From positions 8,022,649 to 8,086,648 of the forward strand of contig CM055312.2 of the NCBI GenBank assembly GCA_029255685.2: DNA of 64,000 nt, in the 5' to 3' direction. The notes beneath the pieces are model-generated. The model saw nothing but the letters and a program-made list of their open reading frames with translations, did not search any database and was not told the DNA's origin. Made by a program: the position numbers and the translations under genes. The stretch's first letter is position 1. Each line of letters begins with the position of its first letter. The DNA is from Silene conica. Its lineage: Eukaryota > Streptophyta > Magnoliopsida > Caryophyllales > Caryophyllaceae. This document shows positions 43,037 through 54,944 of this stretch, piece by piece.

Positions 43037-44077
43037 TCAATCAAATAAGAAAGGATGCGCAGCACGCATCGATGCCTCAGTCTCCCAAGTCTGCTCCTCG
43101 ACCTCGCCGCAACGCCATAGGATCTTCACCAAGGGCACCACCTTGCTCCTAAGCTTCCTCTCCTGTCGGTCAAGGATCTTCACGGGACGCTCCTCGAAAG
43201 CAAGACTCGGCTCCAGGTTCTCAATCTCTCTAGGCAAAACGTGACTCGGGTCACTAATGTATCTGCGGAGCTGGGAAACGTGAAAAACGTTATGAACCTT
43301 GCCCAAGCTAGGAGGCAAGTCCAAACGATAAGCTACGGCACCAATCTTCTTTGCGATCACAAAAGGTCCAATGTACTTAGGGCTTAGCTTGCCCTTAACG
43401 CCAAACCTTTTGACACCTTTCAACGGAGACACCCTCAAAAAGACATTGTCGCCCTCCTCGAACTCTAAGGGCCTACGACGGACATCTGCATAGGACTTCT
43501 GCCGGTCCTGAGCGGCTTTCATCCTATTCCTAATGAGCTGTACACGGTCAATGGTCTCAGCTAGCTGATCAGGTCCAAGGTCACGAACATCACTAGCCTG
43601 ATCCCAACAATTAGGACTACGACACTTCCTACCATAAAGAGCCTCGTACGGAGCCATACCAATGGAAGCATGATAACTGTTATTGTAAGAAAACTCTACC
43701 AACGGCAAACACTGCTCCCAAGAACTCTGAAAATCAAGGGCACAAGCACGGAGCAAATCCTCTAATGTCTGTATAGTCCTCTCGGACTGACCATCGGTCG
43801 CGGCATGAAAAGCAGTGCTCATCAACAAACGGCTACCCATAGCCTCCTGCAAAGCCTTCCAGAACCTGGAACAAAACCTCGGATCACGATCTGAAACTAT
43901 CTCCCTCGGGACACCGTGATATCGGACTATCTCAGCAATATAAGCCCTAGCTAAACGATCCATATCCCATGTCTCTCTGATCGGCACGAATCTGACGCAC
44001 TTAGTTAGACGATCAACAACAACCCAAATCGCATCCTTGCCTCCCACAGTCTTAGGCAAAGCAGTAACAAAATCCAT
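43037..44077 (-). CDS. Tekay integrase core and chromodomain (second part of pol)
   Basis: In frame with 44084-47473 and separated from it only by a TGA at 44084-44086. The DDE residues are visible in VVVDRLTKCVRF, SDRDPRF and QSERTIQTLEDLLR. Then come SYHASIGMAPYEALYGRKCR, the GPF/Y-type module LSPKYIGPFVI, VHNVFHVSQLRRY, and a C-terminal chromodomain-like end with VPLVKILWRCGEVEEQTWETE and the final HPFLF. In chromoviruses this tail steers integration to chromatin marks. Stop at 43037-43039. Confidence 0.92.
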   Translation of the reverse strand: MDFVTALPKTVGGKDAIWVVVDRLTKCVRFVPIRETWDMDRLARAYIAEIVRYHGVPREIVSDRDPRFCSRFWKALQEAMGSRLLMSTAFHAATDGQSERTIQTLEDLLRACALDFQSSWEQCLPLVEFSYNNSYHASIGMAPYEALYGRKCRSPNCWDQASDVRDLGPDQLAETIDRVQLIRNRMKAAQDRQKSYADVRRRPLEFEEGDNVFLRVSPLKGVKRFGVKGKLSPKYIGPFVIAKKIGAVAYRLDLPPSLGKVHNVFHVSQLRRYISDPSHVLPREIENLEPSLAFEERPVKILDRQERKLRSKVVPLVKILWRCGEVEEQTWETEASMRAAHPFLFD

Positions 44078-44083
44078 AGATAT

Positions 44084-47000
44084 TCACTCCCACTTCCACT
44101 GAGGAACGGGAAGCGGCTGTAGCAAACCACCAGGTCTCCTGTGCTCTATCTTGACTTGTTGACAAGTCAAGCACCTACTAACATAATCCAAGATCTCCTT
44201 CTTCATACCAGGCCACCAAAACATAAGCCTCAAATCCTTGTGCATCTTCTCTCCTCCCGGATGAACGGAGTACGGTGACAAATGAGCCTCATCAAGAACC
44301 TTCTTCCTCAAATCTGGCACATTAGGAACATACACCCTACCACGGAACCTAAGGAAACCATCAGCATCAATCACCAACTCAGGTGCAACACCACTTGCAA
44401 TCTTAGCCTCGAACTTCTTGAAATCGGCATCTGAAGGCAAACTCCGGCGAATCTCCCAATATAAAGACGGCTCGGCAGTCATAGCAGCTAACCAATCAAA
44501 ACCACTACCCACCATCTCTAATCTCAGCTTCCGGAACTCGGAACACAACTCATCGGGCAATACTCTCATGGCACTCATCGAGTGAGAAGTCTTGCGGCTA
44601 AGCGCATCAGCAACTACATTGGCCTTTCCCTCATGATATAACAACTCAATGTCGTAATCTTTTACCAACTCTAGCCAACGTCTCTGTCTCATGTTAAGGT
44701 CTTTCTGAGTAAAAATGTACTTAAGACTCTTGTGATCTGTGAAAATACGGCAATGAGATCCAATTAGGTAATGACGCCACATCTTCAAAGCATGAACGAC
44801 TGCGGCCAACTCCAAGTCATGTGACGGATAGTTCACCTCGTGAACTCTCAACTGTCTAGATGAATATGCTATCACCTTACGACTCTGCATCAATACACAC
44901 CCAAGTCCTAACATCGAAGCATCACAATACACATCGAAGTCCACTCCGATCTCTGGCAAAGCTAACACAGGGGCGGAAGTCAATCTGGTCTTCAACTCCT
45001 GGAAGGAACTCTCACACTTGTCGGTCCACACAAACTTGGCTTCTTTCTTCAGTAACTGAGTCATCGGGCGAGCCAATCTCGAAAAATCCTCAACAAATCT
45101 ACGATAATAACCAGCCAAACCCAAAAAGCTACGGATCTCTCCAACATCCTTGGGACTCTCCCAATCAACTACAGCCTCTATCTTTGCGGGATCTACCATC
45201 ACACCCTCGCTGGATATCACATGTCCTAAAAAGGCAACCCTCGAGAGCCAAAATTCACACTTCGAAAACTTTGCGAACCATTTCTGTCTGCGCAGAATCC
45301 CTAGAATCAATCGAAGATGCTCAGCATGTTCCTCATCGGTCTTCGAATATATCAAGATGTCATCAATGAAAACCACAACACATGTGTCCAAATACTCGCT
45401 GAAGGTACGGTTCATCTGATCCATGAAAATAGCCGGTGCATTAGTCAACCCAAAAGGCATGACTACAAACTCAAAATGCCCATATCTGGTACGAAAAGCA
45501 GTCTTCGCAATGTCAGCCTCTCTCACTGGAATCTGATGATAACCCGATCGAAGATCAATCTTAGAAAACCTCGAAGCACCTCTCAACTGATCGAACAAAT
45601 CATCTATTCTAGGCAAAGGATATCTGTTCTTCACGGTCACTCGGTTCAACTCTCTATAGTCGATGCAAAGTCTCATGGAACCATCTTTCTTCTTAACGAA
45701 CAAAACAGGAGCACCCCACGGAGAAGCACTAGGTCTAATGAAACCTTTCTCGATCATCTCTTCCAATTGCTGCTTCAACTCTTTCAACTCTGGCGGAGCC
45801 ATACGGTAAGGAGCTTTAGAAATCGGTCCGGTACCTGGAACCAGCTCAATAGTAAACTCCACATCTCTCTCTGGCGGTATCCCTGGCAAGTCATCTGGGA
45901 ACACATCTGGATACTCACGAACAATGGCTACATCCTCAAGCTTCGGTAGCGATGGCTTAGCAGCTGTAACAACACACAGGAAGGCTTGGCAACCCTTCCT
46001 AAGAAGATGAGAAGCTTTCATCGAAGAGATAACACGAACACCCCTTTGAGGGCGAGTTCCCCTATAGGAAACACGAACTCCTGAAGAACTCCTCAAGCAG
46101 ATTTTCTGGTCGCGACACTCGAAGCGAGCATGGTATCGCGATAACCAATCCATACCGAGGATAATGTCAAACTCCTCGAGAGGGAATCTCAGTAAGTTCG
46201 CTGGAAATGTGGCTTGACCAATAACAATAGGAACATCCCTATGGGACGAAGAGCAGGAAAACACGTCTCCAGAAGGTAAGGAAATAGAAGTCTCCTCTAC
46301 CAATGAAGACTCAAGAGCTAGACGATCGGCGAACTGAGTCGATATAAATGATAAAGAAGCTCCAGTATCGAATAAAATAAGGCACTCAGCGCCAAGAACA
46401 GAAAAGATACCAGCAACAATATCTGGATGAGCCTCTGCCTCAGCCCTAGTCATCACAAAGATCTTCCCTTTCGGCTTTCCTCCCTTAGTTGCTGCAGCAG
46501 CAGTGGCAGCCTTGCCAAGTGCAGTGTTCCTCTCAGGACACTCATAAGACTTGTGCCCAAATCCATTGCAAGTATAGCACTTGAAAGCATTCTTGAAACA
46601 ATCAAAACCCGGATGAGAAGGTTTACCACAACGGTGGCAAACACTAGGAGATGTGTCGGTGTGAACAAAGGTCTTAGCAACCGGAGCAGAGAACCTCTCA
46701 AAACGCTTCTTCTGAGAAGAAGGCGAAGAAGTAGAAGGAACAAATGGTCTCTTCCCCTGGTACACGGATCTCTGGTGAGAAGTCACACTAGAAGCAGCGG
46801 CACGAGTCTCAGCATCAATGGCACGAATAGAACTCTCGGCCCAAATAGCATCGTCATAAACCTCCACAAAAGAAGTAGAGTCACGACGAACCATACTCTC
46901 AATCCTCGGCCCTAGCTTCCCTCGGTAGAAATACACCCTCTCCGCCTCATCACGAACAAATCTCGATGCAAAGTGAGCTAACTGGTTGAACTTGTCAGTG

Positions 47001-47473
47001 AATTCTTGAACGGTCATCTTCCCTTGCTTCAAATCCATAAATTCTTTCAACCTCTGCGATCTCAACTCCTTGGGGTAGAACCTCGCCTCAAGCCTGTCTT
47101 TGAAAGCCTCCCAATCGAACATCGGGTCAAGAACAGCGGTAGGTCCAGTCAACGCCCACCAACGGTCAGCCTCCAATGTCAGGAAGTGAGCGGCTAAACG
47201 CACTCTATCCTCCCTAACGACTGAGTATAAGGTGAAGCTCTTTTCCATCTCTCTAAACCACTCTGTGAGGGCTACAGGGTCAGCCTCGCCTCCATAGGTC
47301 CTAACATGGCTTCGGGACATCTGAGAGGCAATCCAGGAAAAGCTACCCGGACGATTAGTCTCGCCACCCGGCGGTGGAGGAGGTGGAACATTCCCCGCTT
47401 GCTGTCTATGAGTCTCAAGCAAATGCTGAATTGCTTGCAGCACAATGTTATCAACAGCTCTGGGTCTCACCAT
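44084..47473 (-). CDS. Tekay gag-protease-RT-RNase H-integrase zinc finger polyprotein
   Basis: 1129 residues from ATG 47473. Retrotrans_gag is at about 85-190 ([26 protein letters not shown]), then two zinc knuckles at about 280-315 ([14 protein letters not shown] and [14 protein letters not shown]), the aspartic protease site [15 protein letters not shown] with [24 protein letters not shown] and the catalytic [11 protein letters not shown], RNase H with FDVYCDAS and FTDHKSLKY, and the integrase H2C2 finger near the end. The frame is closed by one TGA at a place where relatives carry an amino acid. A CGA to TGA change would explain it. Otherwise it is uninterrupted. Confidence 0.95.
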   Translation of the reverse strand: MVRPRAVDNIVLQAIQHLLETHRQQAGNVPPPPPPGGETNRPGSFSWIASQMSRSHVRTYGGEADPVALTEWFREMEKSFTLYSVVREDRVRLAAHFLTLEADRWWALTGPTAVLDPMFDWEAFKDRLEARFYPKELRSQRLKEFMDLKQGKMTVQEFTDKFNQLAHFASRFVRDEAERVYFYRGKLGPRIESMVRRDSTSFVEVYDDAIWAESSIRAIDAETRAAASSVTSHQRSVYQGKRPFVPSTSSPSSQKKRFERFSAPVAKTFVHTDTSPSVCHRCGKPSHPGFDCFKNAFKCYTCNGFGHKSYECPERNTALGKAATAAAATKGGKPKGKIFVMTRAEAEAHPDIVAGIFSVLGAECLILFDTGASLSFISTQFADRLALESSLVEETSISLPSGDVFSCSSSHRDVPIVIGQATFPANLLRFPLEEFDIILGMDWLSRYHARFECRDQKICLRSSSGVRVSYRGTRPQRGVRVISSMKASHLLRKGCQAFLCVVTAAKPSLPKLEDVAIVREYPDVFPDDLPGIPPERDVEFTIELVPGTGPISKAPYRMAPPELKELKQQLEEMIEKGFIRPSASPWGAPVLFVKKKDGSMRLCIDYRELNRVTVKNRYPLPRIDDLFDQLRGASRFSKIDLRSGYHQIPVREADIAKTAFRTRYGHFEFVVMPFGLTNAPAIFMDQMNRTFSEYLDTCVVVFIDDILIYSKTDEEHAEHLRLILGILRRQKWFAKFSKCEFWLSRVAFLGHVISSEGVMVDPAKIEAVVDWESPKDVGEIRSFLGLAGYYRRFVEDFSRLARPMTQLLKKEAKFVWTDKCESSFQELKTRLTSAPVLALPEIGVDFDVYCDASMLGLGCVLMQSRKVIAYSSRQLRVHEVNYPSHDLELAAVVHALKMWRHYLIGSHCRIFTDHKSLKYIFTQKDLNMRQRRWLELVKDYDIELLYHEGKANVVADALSRKTSHSMSAMRVLPDELCSEFRKLRLEMVGSGFDWLAAMTAEPSLYWEIRRSLPSDADFKKFEAKIASGVAPELVIDADGFLRFRGRVYVPNVPDLRKKVLDEAHLSPYSVHPGGEKMHKDLRLMFWWPGMKKEILDYVSRCLTCQQVKIEHRRPGGLLQPLPVPQWKWE

Positions 47474-47626
47474 CCTTTAAAAGAGAAAACAAGGATTAGC
47501 TTAGCAATTAGCAATCACAAATAGACTACAAAATAAGTCCTTAGATCTACCCATCTCTCATTCATTATTCATTTACTTGGTCAAGTTAAGGTTGGGGGTC
47601 ACATGAGTGCGTCGGGAGCAATAATG

Positions 47627-47638
47627 CTCTGATACCAA
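47627..47638 (-). other. Tekay primer-binding site
   Basis: The minus strand reads TGGTATCAGAGC just downstream of the 5' LTR end, the usual match to the 3' end of initiator tRNA-Met. Confidence 0.88.
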
Positions 47639-47639
47639 C

Positions 47640-50468
47640 TGTAAAACCCCTCGCGAAAGCGGAAGTACAAACACACAAAAGTACCAAAATTGCAGCGGAA
47701 TTAAAACTTTTAAAGATAAAGCATGCGAGAAGTCTTAGACTGAAACGTAAACTGAAACTGAAACCAAATAGATAAGTAACAGTACTAAGTATCAAACTGA
47801 AACATAAATAAATACATCAGCCGGGGATGACACATCCCTACCGGCACCAAAACAAAAACAACAAAAGTCTAAGAGTCTAGCTAAGCGTAAACGGGTAAGT
47901 CAACTGATGAATGGATCATCACTCGCTAGCTCTCCTGTAACCCCGATCTCCAACCCTGCATGTACCTACATACATGAAAACATGTACGCCACAATCAGTG
48001 GGGAGTGACTAGAGTTCTCCTAGCCACCTTTTGTGACAACACGTAACATATAAACAATACAGAACACTCCAACATATATCAACATGTGAAGCATAAACAT
48101 CTCATCATCATATCTCTTACTAACATGCGATTACAGTGCACGGCTCTTAACCAACTTCATAAACAAATAGGAAGGAGAGCCGGTTTCCCTACTGGTCACC
48201 CAGTCGGGGGGTCTTTCAATCCCACTATTTATGAAACCGAACAAGAGTCATCCAATGCCTTGGATGATTAGACCACAACTCAATAAACATTCAATAACTC
48301 ATTTTTATCAATAACCATCTCTGGTACAAACCAACTCAAGGTAAGAAGACAACATCAGCAAGTAAAGGTTCAGCGGTCAACTCAAGACATAACCTATACC
48401 AAATCGTTCAGCAAGTGTAAAGGTTCAGCGGTCAACTTAAGACATAACCTAAACACCAAACATCAGCAAGCAAGGACTCAGAGGCCAACTTAAGGCATAG
48501 ACCCGCCAATCAGCAAGATACTAGACTCAGCGGCCAACTTAAGGCATAGACTAGCATCCAAAAGCAAAGGACTCAGAGGCCAACTTAAGGCATGTCCCTT
48601 CACCACATCACAAGGTACTAAACTCAGAGGCCAGCTTAAGGCATGTTCTAGCACCAAACATCTGCACTCCGGGCAAGGTGTCAGTTCCTTAGCTATCCCG
48701 TCGTGCAGCTGCTCTACTCGTCAGACTCAGAGGCCAACTTAAGGCATGTTCTGACGCGATCACTATCATACATATCTGAACTCAGAGGCCAGCTTAAGGC
48801 ATGTTCCAGACACGACAAACATACACATATAGGGCTCAGAGGCCAACTTAAGGCATATCCCCATATATGACAAACAACTCACGTATTAAGTTCAGAGGCC
48901 AGCTTAAGGCATAACTTAATACGCATCAAAACAATATCATTCAAGTCTATGAACTACACTATAGTTCTACCTTTAACTTTTAATCAACACTTAATTGACC
49001 TCGAGAACTAAGGTGAGGGAGAGCCGGTTTCCCTTTCGGTTGCCCGACCGGGGGGTCTCTATCCTCACTATATTCCCGAACCCAATATAATGTTGCCCAT
49101 CCTCCGGGGACCTCAAATACATGTCAAAGGTACACAAAACAAGTTTCAATCAAAACCGATTAACCGTTTAAAAGTTATGAACGAAAAACTAGTAAACAAC
49201 ATTCAGGGGTCCCCAGCCGGTCGGCAGGCAGCCGGTCGGCCGGCTGGGAAGACCTTCCCAAAGCCCACAAAACAACTCGCTTCCAATCCCATATGTACCC
49301 TCAGCCGGCTGGCAGGCGGCCGGTCTGCCGGCTGAGGTCCCCTTCTACTTAGGTCTTCGCAAAGTTACTCAAGACAAAACGACTACCAGCCGGTCGGCAG
49401 GCAGCCGGTCGGCCGGCTGGCAGTCCTAGGCCAATTTCCACAAAAACTCGAAAATTCACCAGATGCTCTCCCAGCCGGTCGACCGGCGGCCGGTCAGTCG
49501 ACCGGCTCAGAGAGCCTGTCACGCAAAAACGCATTTTCCAAATACTTCTAAATCTCCACAAATCGATACCCAAACTTCACAATTGCTACAATATAAGTTT
49601 ACCCATCATTATTAAACATTCAATACTACTTCCTAGCAGCACGAGATTCCCATAACAATCCTTAAGACGGTCAAAACAAGTATCCGTCGCAAACATGAGA
49701 TTTTCCATCAAAACAACATATGAGCATATAAGCCTTAACAAGCATAAATTCATCAAAGTAAAGCATTCCTAAGCATGTTACTACAACTCTTGATCATCAA
49801 ACATTAACAAAAACAGGAATCAAGTCAAGAATCACATCAATATGCTAATATACACATAAAGGCCGAGTTTCTCATTATCGTCACCTTAAAGCTTATTCCG
49901 GCAAGTGATCCTCCTCTACCACGTAAGAGTCCACGTCGGGATCGTCAAGACCAACCCCTACAATAAAGAAAACGGTTTAAGAGCACCAAAAACGAATTAT
50001 AGGAGAACAGGCCGAATTTTAAAGGTTGACGAAACGAAAATTGAAAGTGATGGATGTCTTGGAAAGCGAACGAGGATTCCGAAAATGTACTTACTTTCGC
50101 GATTCGATGAACGGATGATGGCGAAAACTCGAAAAGAAGGAAGGGTTTTATGGAGGTTTTGAGAGATTTAAAGTTACAGTGAAATGAAACTTGAGGGAGA
50201 AGAAGATGTCGACATATGGGGTTTATAAGGTACAAGTGGGTCCTTTCCGAATAATTAAATGGAACGGACTTTTAAACGGATATGGAACGAGTACTTGAGT
50301 CGGATATTTAATTATGCCAAGTTGTATTCGTCTTAAGAACTGGAGGTTCTTAAGGCGGATCTTATCTATTTATAAAAATTTCCGAATTAAATTATTAAAA
50401 TGTTATTTTATTATTTAAAATAATTAAAATCGCTTAAATTAGGTTTTACGAAAATACGGGATGTTACA
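47640..50468 (-). repeat. Tekay 5' LTR
   Basis: 2829 bp, nearly identical to 40157-42971 with an offset of 7483. It carries the same hairpin array and palindrome clusters, the first cluster being longer by one 15-bp step (AGCCGGTCGGCAGGC-type repeat). Confidence 0.93.
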
Positions 50469-50813
50469 GTGTAGTTCTCCGTTTTAATCAACACTTTGAT
50501 TATATTGTATTGATCGTATCAATTGTTTATTGTGTGATTAAATCACTATTATTCATGTTTTAACAAGGCATGCAATTTATTTGAGAAATCAAAACATTGA
50601 TTAAGAACAAAAGTAGTGACTCGGGTTGAAAACCAAGTCACCAATATCCAAAATTACAACCATTGTTTTAGGATTTCTATCCTTGTCTTACAAGAAAATA
50701 AATTGTTCCATAAATAAATGCAAAATATGAAAGAAGACGATATGAAAATTAGAGCCTAGCTCTTCAAGTCTTCGATCAATTGGATGCTACCGTAGCCATC
50801 CAAGTAAGGAACC
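50469..50813 (-). other. Copia-like interior between the Tekay border and the gag stop
   Basis: AT-rich with no open frame. It continues, across the Tekay insertion, into 40156. Confidence 0.5.
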
Positions 50814-51838
50814 TCAAGCTTCCTTCTCCTTGCCCTTATCATTAATAGGGGGTGGCCCTTTAAAACAATTAAAAAGGGTAAATATCAACACATTTGTATC
50901 ACTATACATTAGTTGATAAATGACATGAATCATAAACGAGAATTATTACCTACGGCGGTTGCCTTCCCATTTTTGAGATCACTTAAGTATTTGGGGCAAT
51001 TTCGCTTCCAATGACCGATCCTCGTGCAATAATGGCACTTGTCTTGCTCTTTTGAAGACGAGGTGGAAGCGCCTTTCGAAAAGGTCTTTTCTTTGGTCGC
51101 CTTGGGTTTGAACGTTTTCTTGCCCTTGCCTTTCGAGGCATTCCTCTTGAAGCTCGTTTTCCCTTTCTTTTCGATGTTCAAAACATCCTTGGTGGAACTT
51201 TCATGAAGTCCCACGTCCCTTTCGGCTTGGACGAGCATCTTATGCAACTCTTCCAACGTGGTCTCTTGGTTTCGCATATTGAAATTCACCCGGAATTGAG
51301 CATACGCCTTAACCTTATTGAGCGAGTGAAGAACTCGGTCAATAATTAGAGAGTCGGGAATGTCAACATTTTGAGCTTTTAGAGTCTCCGCGAGCTCAAC
51401 GAGTTTGAGCACATGAGGGCTTATCTTTTGCCCTTCCTTGAAAGTAATGTCAAAGAAGGCGGAAGCCGCCTCATATTGAATCACCCTTGGAGTTTGCGAA
51501 AACATGGTCGCAAGCTTGGTGTATATCTCATACGATGTGGTCAACTTAATCATACTCCTTTGGAGGTCCGGCTCCATGGAGAAGATGAGCACATTTTTAA
51601 GAGCGGAGGACTCTTTCATGTAGGCTTCATAGGCCTCACGAGTTTGGACCGATGAACGAGCGGTCGGAGCGGGAGGAGCGGCTTCGGATAGGTAACGACT
51701 CTTATCGTCACCTTGAGCGGCCAAAAGCAATTGCGCATCCCAATCCTTAAAATTGGAACCATGCTTATCGAGTTTGCAACGATCCATAAAGGATCGAAGC
51801 CATGATACGTTAGTGAGAGGTGGAGCGTTGGTGGCCAT
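50814..51838 (-). CDS. Copia-type gag (UBN2 family) with a probable intron
   Basis: ATG at 51838. The first block runs 51838-50950 and the second 50857-50814, joined across a 92-bp GT-AG interval (donor GTAGGTAATAAT, acceptor TTTTAAAG). Without splicing the frame ends at 50930. Features: LDKHGSNFKDWDAQLLLAAQ near the N-terminus, MEPDLQRSMIKLTTSYEIYTKL, the UBN2 core to about residue 210, a Lys-rich stretch, and one zinc knuckle CHYCTRIGHWKRNC. It packages RNA in Copia elements. No pol frame follows, so it would act in cis or trans with a helper. The frame is intact, unlike the rest of the element. Confidence 0.8.
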
Positions 51839-53725
51839 TGTTGATGTTGAAAATTAAACTACAATAATAAAAGGAAAACAACATCATTTTTAAAATTCAT
51901 AATTTAAACTAGAAACTTTAATAAGTTTAGTTATATTTACTTAATGATCTCTTACCCAATTAAGTAAACAATCCCGAGACCCAAACCCATACTAATCCGG
52001 GCACGGTGTAGCCGATTCAACCCGTATCGGTATAATTTGGTGGATTAACCCTTTAATCGGTTCTACTCTTAGAACTCTCGGTCGACAATTTTCTTAAAAT
52101 TATCTTTAGCCCGAACTTATTGCAACTACGGTTACGAATACTTTCGTTGAGATCAACCAAATTTCAAGGTGTAATCTTATTACCCCACTTACCCAACGTG
52201 ACAATTTTAGTACCCCGGTGTAGCCGAGCCTACGTTCTTGTGAAGAAGGGATTCATGGGTCCGTACTTTTTGGTAAGGCTAAGTCTCAAAATTTACATGT
52301 AAGAGATCTAGTCAAATTATTATCTATCTCCGTTTAAGTGAACTAAGTCGGTGAATTATCGATAAAATAAAAGACTAGGTCGACTAGGTCGAAACATGCA
52401 TGATACGATGTATGACGATTTGGCTATGCATGCAAACATATAAAAAGCAAAAATAAAAGCATAAATAAACCCTAGTATGGCCTTTCCTAGAAAAGAAATA
52501 ACAAAGTACAAATTCGGAAACCAACTCCTTTGGTCCCTTGAACTTCACGCGGCACACACTTCAAGGTAAATACCGTCTTGTCGGAACTCCTTTCCGAATG
52601 GCACCGTGTTCAAGGAACTCCGGATTTTACAAATATTACAACTTTTCTAGTCTACTTTATACATTATAAAATAGAAATAAAATACAATTGGGTGATACGA
52701 GATCACAAAATTACAACCGAATCGGTAACCCCTTACATTACGGGAAATACCGATTTTAAAAACTAGGCCATACTAAGTAAATTACATAATTCCCAAAATT
52801 ACGTAAATAAATCATGACATTCATAATATAATATGCAATGCTTATGTAAATATGAATTAACATGCAAACCCTAAGCCAAATCGTCCTATTTAAAAACACT
52901 TATTTAAATAGTTATCGCAAACCTCGGTTTATGGAATTGCGTGTTTTAACTATTAACAACACTATGCATTATATGAAACGGTTTTCATCCTTAAGTTAAT
53001 CATCCTAACTCGTATAGGATTCAAAATTTAGTCTTACTCAAACTTTGAACATGACTTAACTTAATATATTTCAATGTTGATCGGTATTACTCGGTTTTAC
53101 GGGAAAAATAATATAAAATTCAAAAGAGTCATTAAAATTTCGAAAATTCAAAATTCAAATTTTGAAAATTCCAGAATGTTCTTAAAATTTTCAGAAAGTT
53201 AAAATATTAGTATTTTATACGGTTTTAACATTATTTCGTAAATAAGACGTAAAACGAGCAATTTAAGTCGGAAAATTCAAAAATTAACTTCATAAATGCA
53301 AATTAAATACTTATAATATTTTTATACCTTCCAAAACATTTTAAGAACACAAGATGGACAGAAAATTAAATGGCACATTGCCCCATAGCCGAAATTATTG
53401 CATGACTCTTTTAATTAATTTTAAATGTAACCTTTTAACAAATTAAAATTAAATTAAAACAAATCAAATCTGAAACTTTTGGCACCCAAGAAAATATTCA
53501 TGATGAACATATCACATATGACTAATATGGGTTACATTTTTCGGCCATTATAACAACATTTGCAAATTTTAACGATTTACGTCATATATCGTACGATTTT
53601 AACCTTTAAAATTATTTCTCAAGCATAAAATAAGATAAAATTCTCGAAAATTTTATACATGCTGGAAATAATATATATGACATCGTGTTAAATGTTTATG
53701 GCCAAATTCCAACTTAAACTATTAA
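51839..53725 (-). other. Long 5' leader of the Copia-like element
   Basis: About 1.9 kb upstream of gag with no coding frame, no TGGTATCAGAGC-type primer site and no match to the 1.25-kb LTR. It contains CGGGCACGGTGTAGCC (51996-52011) and a related CCCCGGTGTAGCC (52212-52224). It ends abruptly at the CACTA fragment. Confidence 0.45.
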
Positions 53726-53795
53726 AGTCGCCAAATTGGCGACAGACCATTGCAGTCGCCAAATATTGTCGCCCGGTTCAGTTTTTCTTGTAGTG
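53726..53795. mobile_element. 70-bp right-end fragment of a CACTA element inside the ATH2 5' LTR
   Basis: Identical over 65 bp to the end of the window (63936-64000), then TAGTG completes the TIR (complement CACTACAAGAAAAACTGAAC). TAA follows at 53796-53798, matching the TAA before the left end at 59006-59008. The rest of the CACTA and the start of the LTR are missing to the left, where the Copia-like sequence begins. Confidence 0.85.
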
Positions 53796-54767
53796 TAATC
53801 ATCAAACACTTTTCTTTAGTTTTATATTTTGTTCTTCATCAATCTTTCAACATTAATCAATAAAGCTTGTTCTTTTCCGCCTTAATCCTTATTTCCGGTA
53901 ATTCCTCTTTTAATTTATGTTTTATTATTGTTAGTTTATAATTATTGCATACGGTTAGGTTAGAATCCCAAGCCTTTATTATTATTGCATGTTTAGATTG
54001 ATGTTCTTTATAAATTCCATGTTTATTCCTACTTTTATTTTTGTTTCAATAGTTATGAGTAGCTAATTTCATATGTTAGGATGTAGGGAGTAAATATGCA
54101 TAGGTAGTATAATTCCCGAATTGACATGTCGCAGGCAGGAGGTCGACCGACCACCATTACAGGTCGGCCGACCGACTCGTGTTCGAATTCTGTTTCGCTT
54201 TTATTTGTAGACTATAATAACCTACAATGAGACCAAAAGGAGACTTGTAGGATGTTAGTATTGACCTACCCAAGATTGAGAGATTTGGGAAGGGCATTGG
54301 TTTACATCTTAAGACGGATAGGTTACTTAAGACTGAAAGGTTTGTGACCTAGAATTTAGGAATCACCCTTATTGTTGACACCCAATAATTGTGAGACCTA
54401 GGAACTAATAGCATAGACCGAAAGGAGCTATTAGGTAGCATAGACCTAAAGGATATGTTACACCCCTTACGCGACTGCAATACATGTTGACTTAGGATTT
54501 ATATTATCTTAGCTATTTATTACCCAAACATCCTAGCATCTCTTTCATCATAGTTTATTCTCATCTTTATTTACTTGTTTTATTTTATATTTGCTTTAGA
54601 TTTAGCAACAACCAATCAAACCCCCTCTCTTTATTATTATTTTATAGATTAAAAATTAGCAAACGGAATTAACCTTGTCTCTCTGTGGTTCGACCCTTAC
54701 TATCACTATCTATAGTTTTAGTTTGGTTTATAAATTTTATCTTTGACACCCACAACGACGGGTATCA
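53796..54767 (+). repeat. ATH2 5' LTR, downstream part
   Basis: Ends GGTATCA two bases before the primer-binding region. It carries one 12-9-12 module at 54141-54173. The upstream part of this LTR is absent, but the same LTR's upstream part survives in the 3' LTR at 58371-59008. Confidence 0.8.
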
Positions 54768-54772
54768 AATTT

Positions 54773-54790
54773 TGGCGCCGTTGCCGGGGA
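54773..54790 (+). other. ATH2 primer-binding site
   Basis: TGGCGCCGTTGCCGGGGA, the Athila-type tRNA-Asp complementary site, five bases after the LTR end. Confidence 0.85.
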
Positions 54791-54944
54791 GACGGTATAA
54801 TTTTGTTTGTTAGTTTTTAGTTTATTTTCCTTGTCTTAAGGAACTTCGGTTCCTTAAGACCGTTACTTACCTTTTCTTCTAGTTTTGTTTTAGAAGACAA
54901 GTTTTTGAGAGGAAGACTTGAGTACTCTCAGTGCTATTACGATC

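Larger units (their letters stand above)
40157..50468 (-). mobile_element. Ty3/gypsy chromovirus of the Tekay/Del type, young and nearly complete
   Basis: LTRs 50468-47640 (5') and 42971-40157 (3'), flanked by GTGTA at 40152-40156 and 50469-50473. LTRs start TGTAACATCCCG and end GGGGTTTTACA on the minus strand. The primer-binding site TGGTATCAGAGC (initiator tRNA-Met) is next to the 5' LTR and the polypurine tract AGTTGGGGTGAT is next to the 3' LTR. A single gag-pol frame runs 47473 to 43037 with one stop codon. By eye the two LTRs differ by about three substitutions, one 15-bp indel and one 1-bp indel over 2.8 kb, so insertion is recent. Confidence 0.95.
36977..53725 (-). mobile_element. Copia-like LTR element lacking pol, split by Tekay
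   Basis: Read on the minus strand. The 3' LTR is 38224-36977 (starts TGTTGGGAAATGTGTCCTC, ends GAGCA), preceded by the polypurine AAGTGGGAGAT. The interior is 38225-40156 joined to 50469-53725 once the Tekay insertion and one GTGTA are removed. It codes only a gag with one zinc knuckle (51838-50814). No protease, integrase or RT is seen. I could not find a 5' LTR before the sequence changes abruptly into a CACTA end at 53726, so that side is deleted. The other border interrupts the LINE. Confidence 0.7.
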
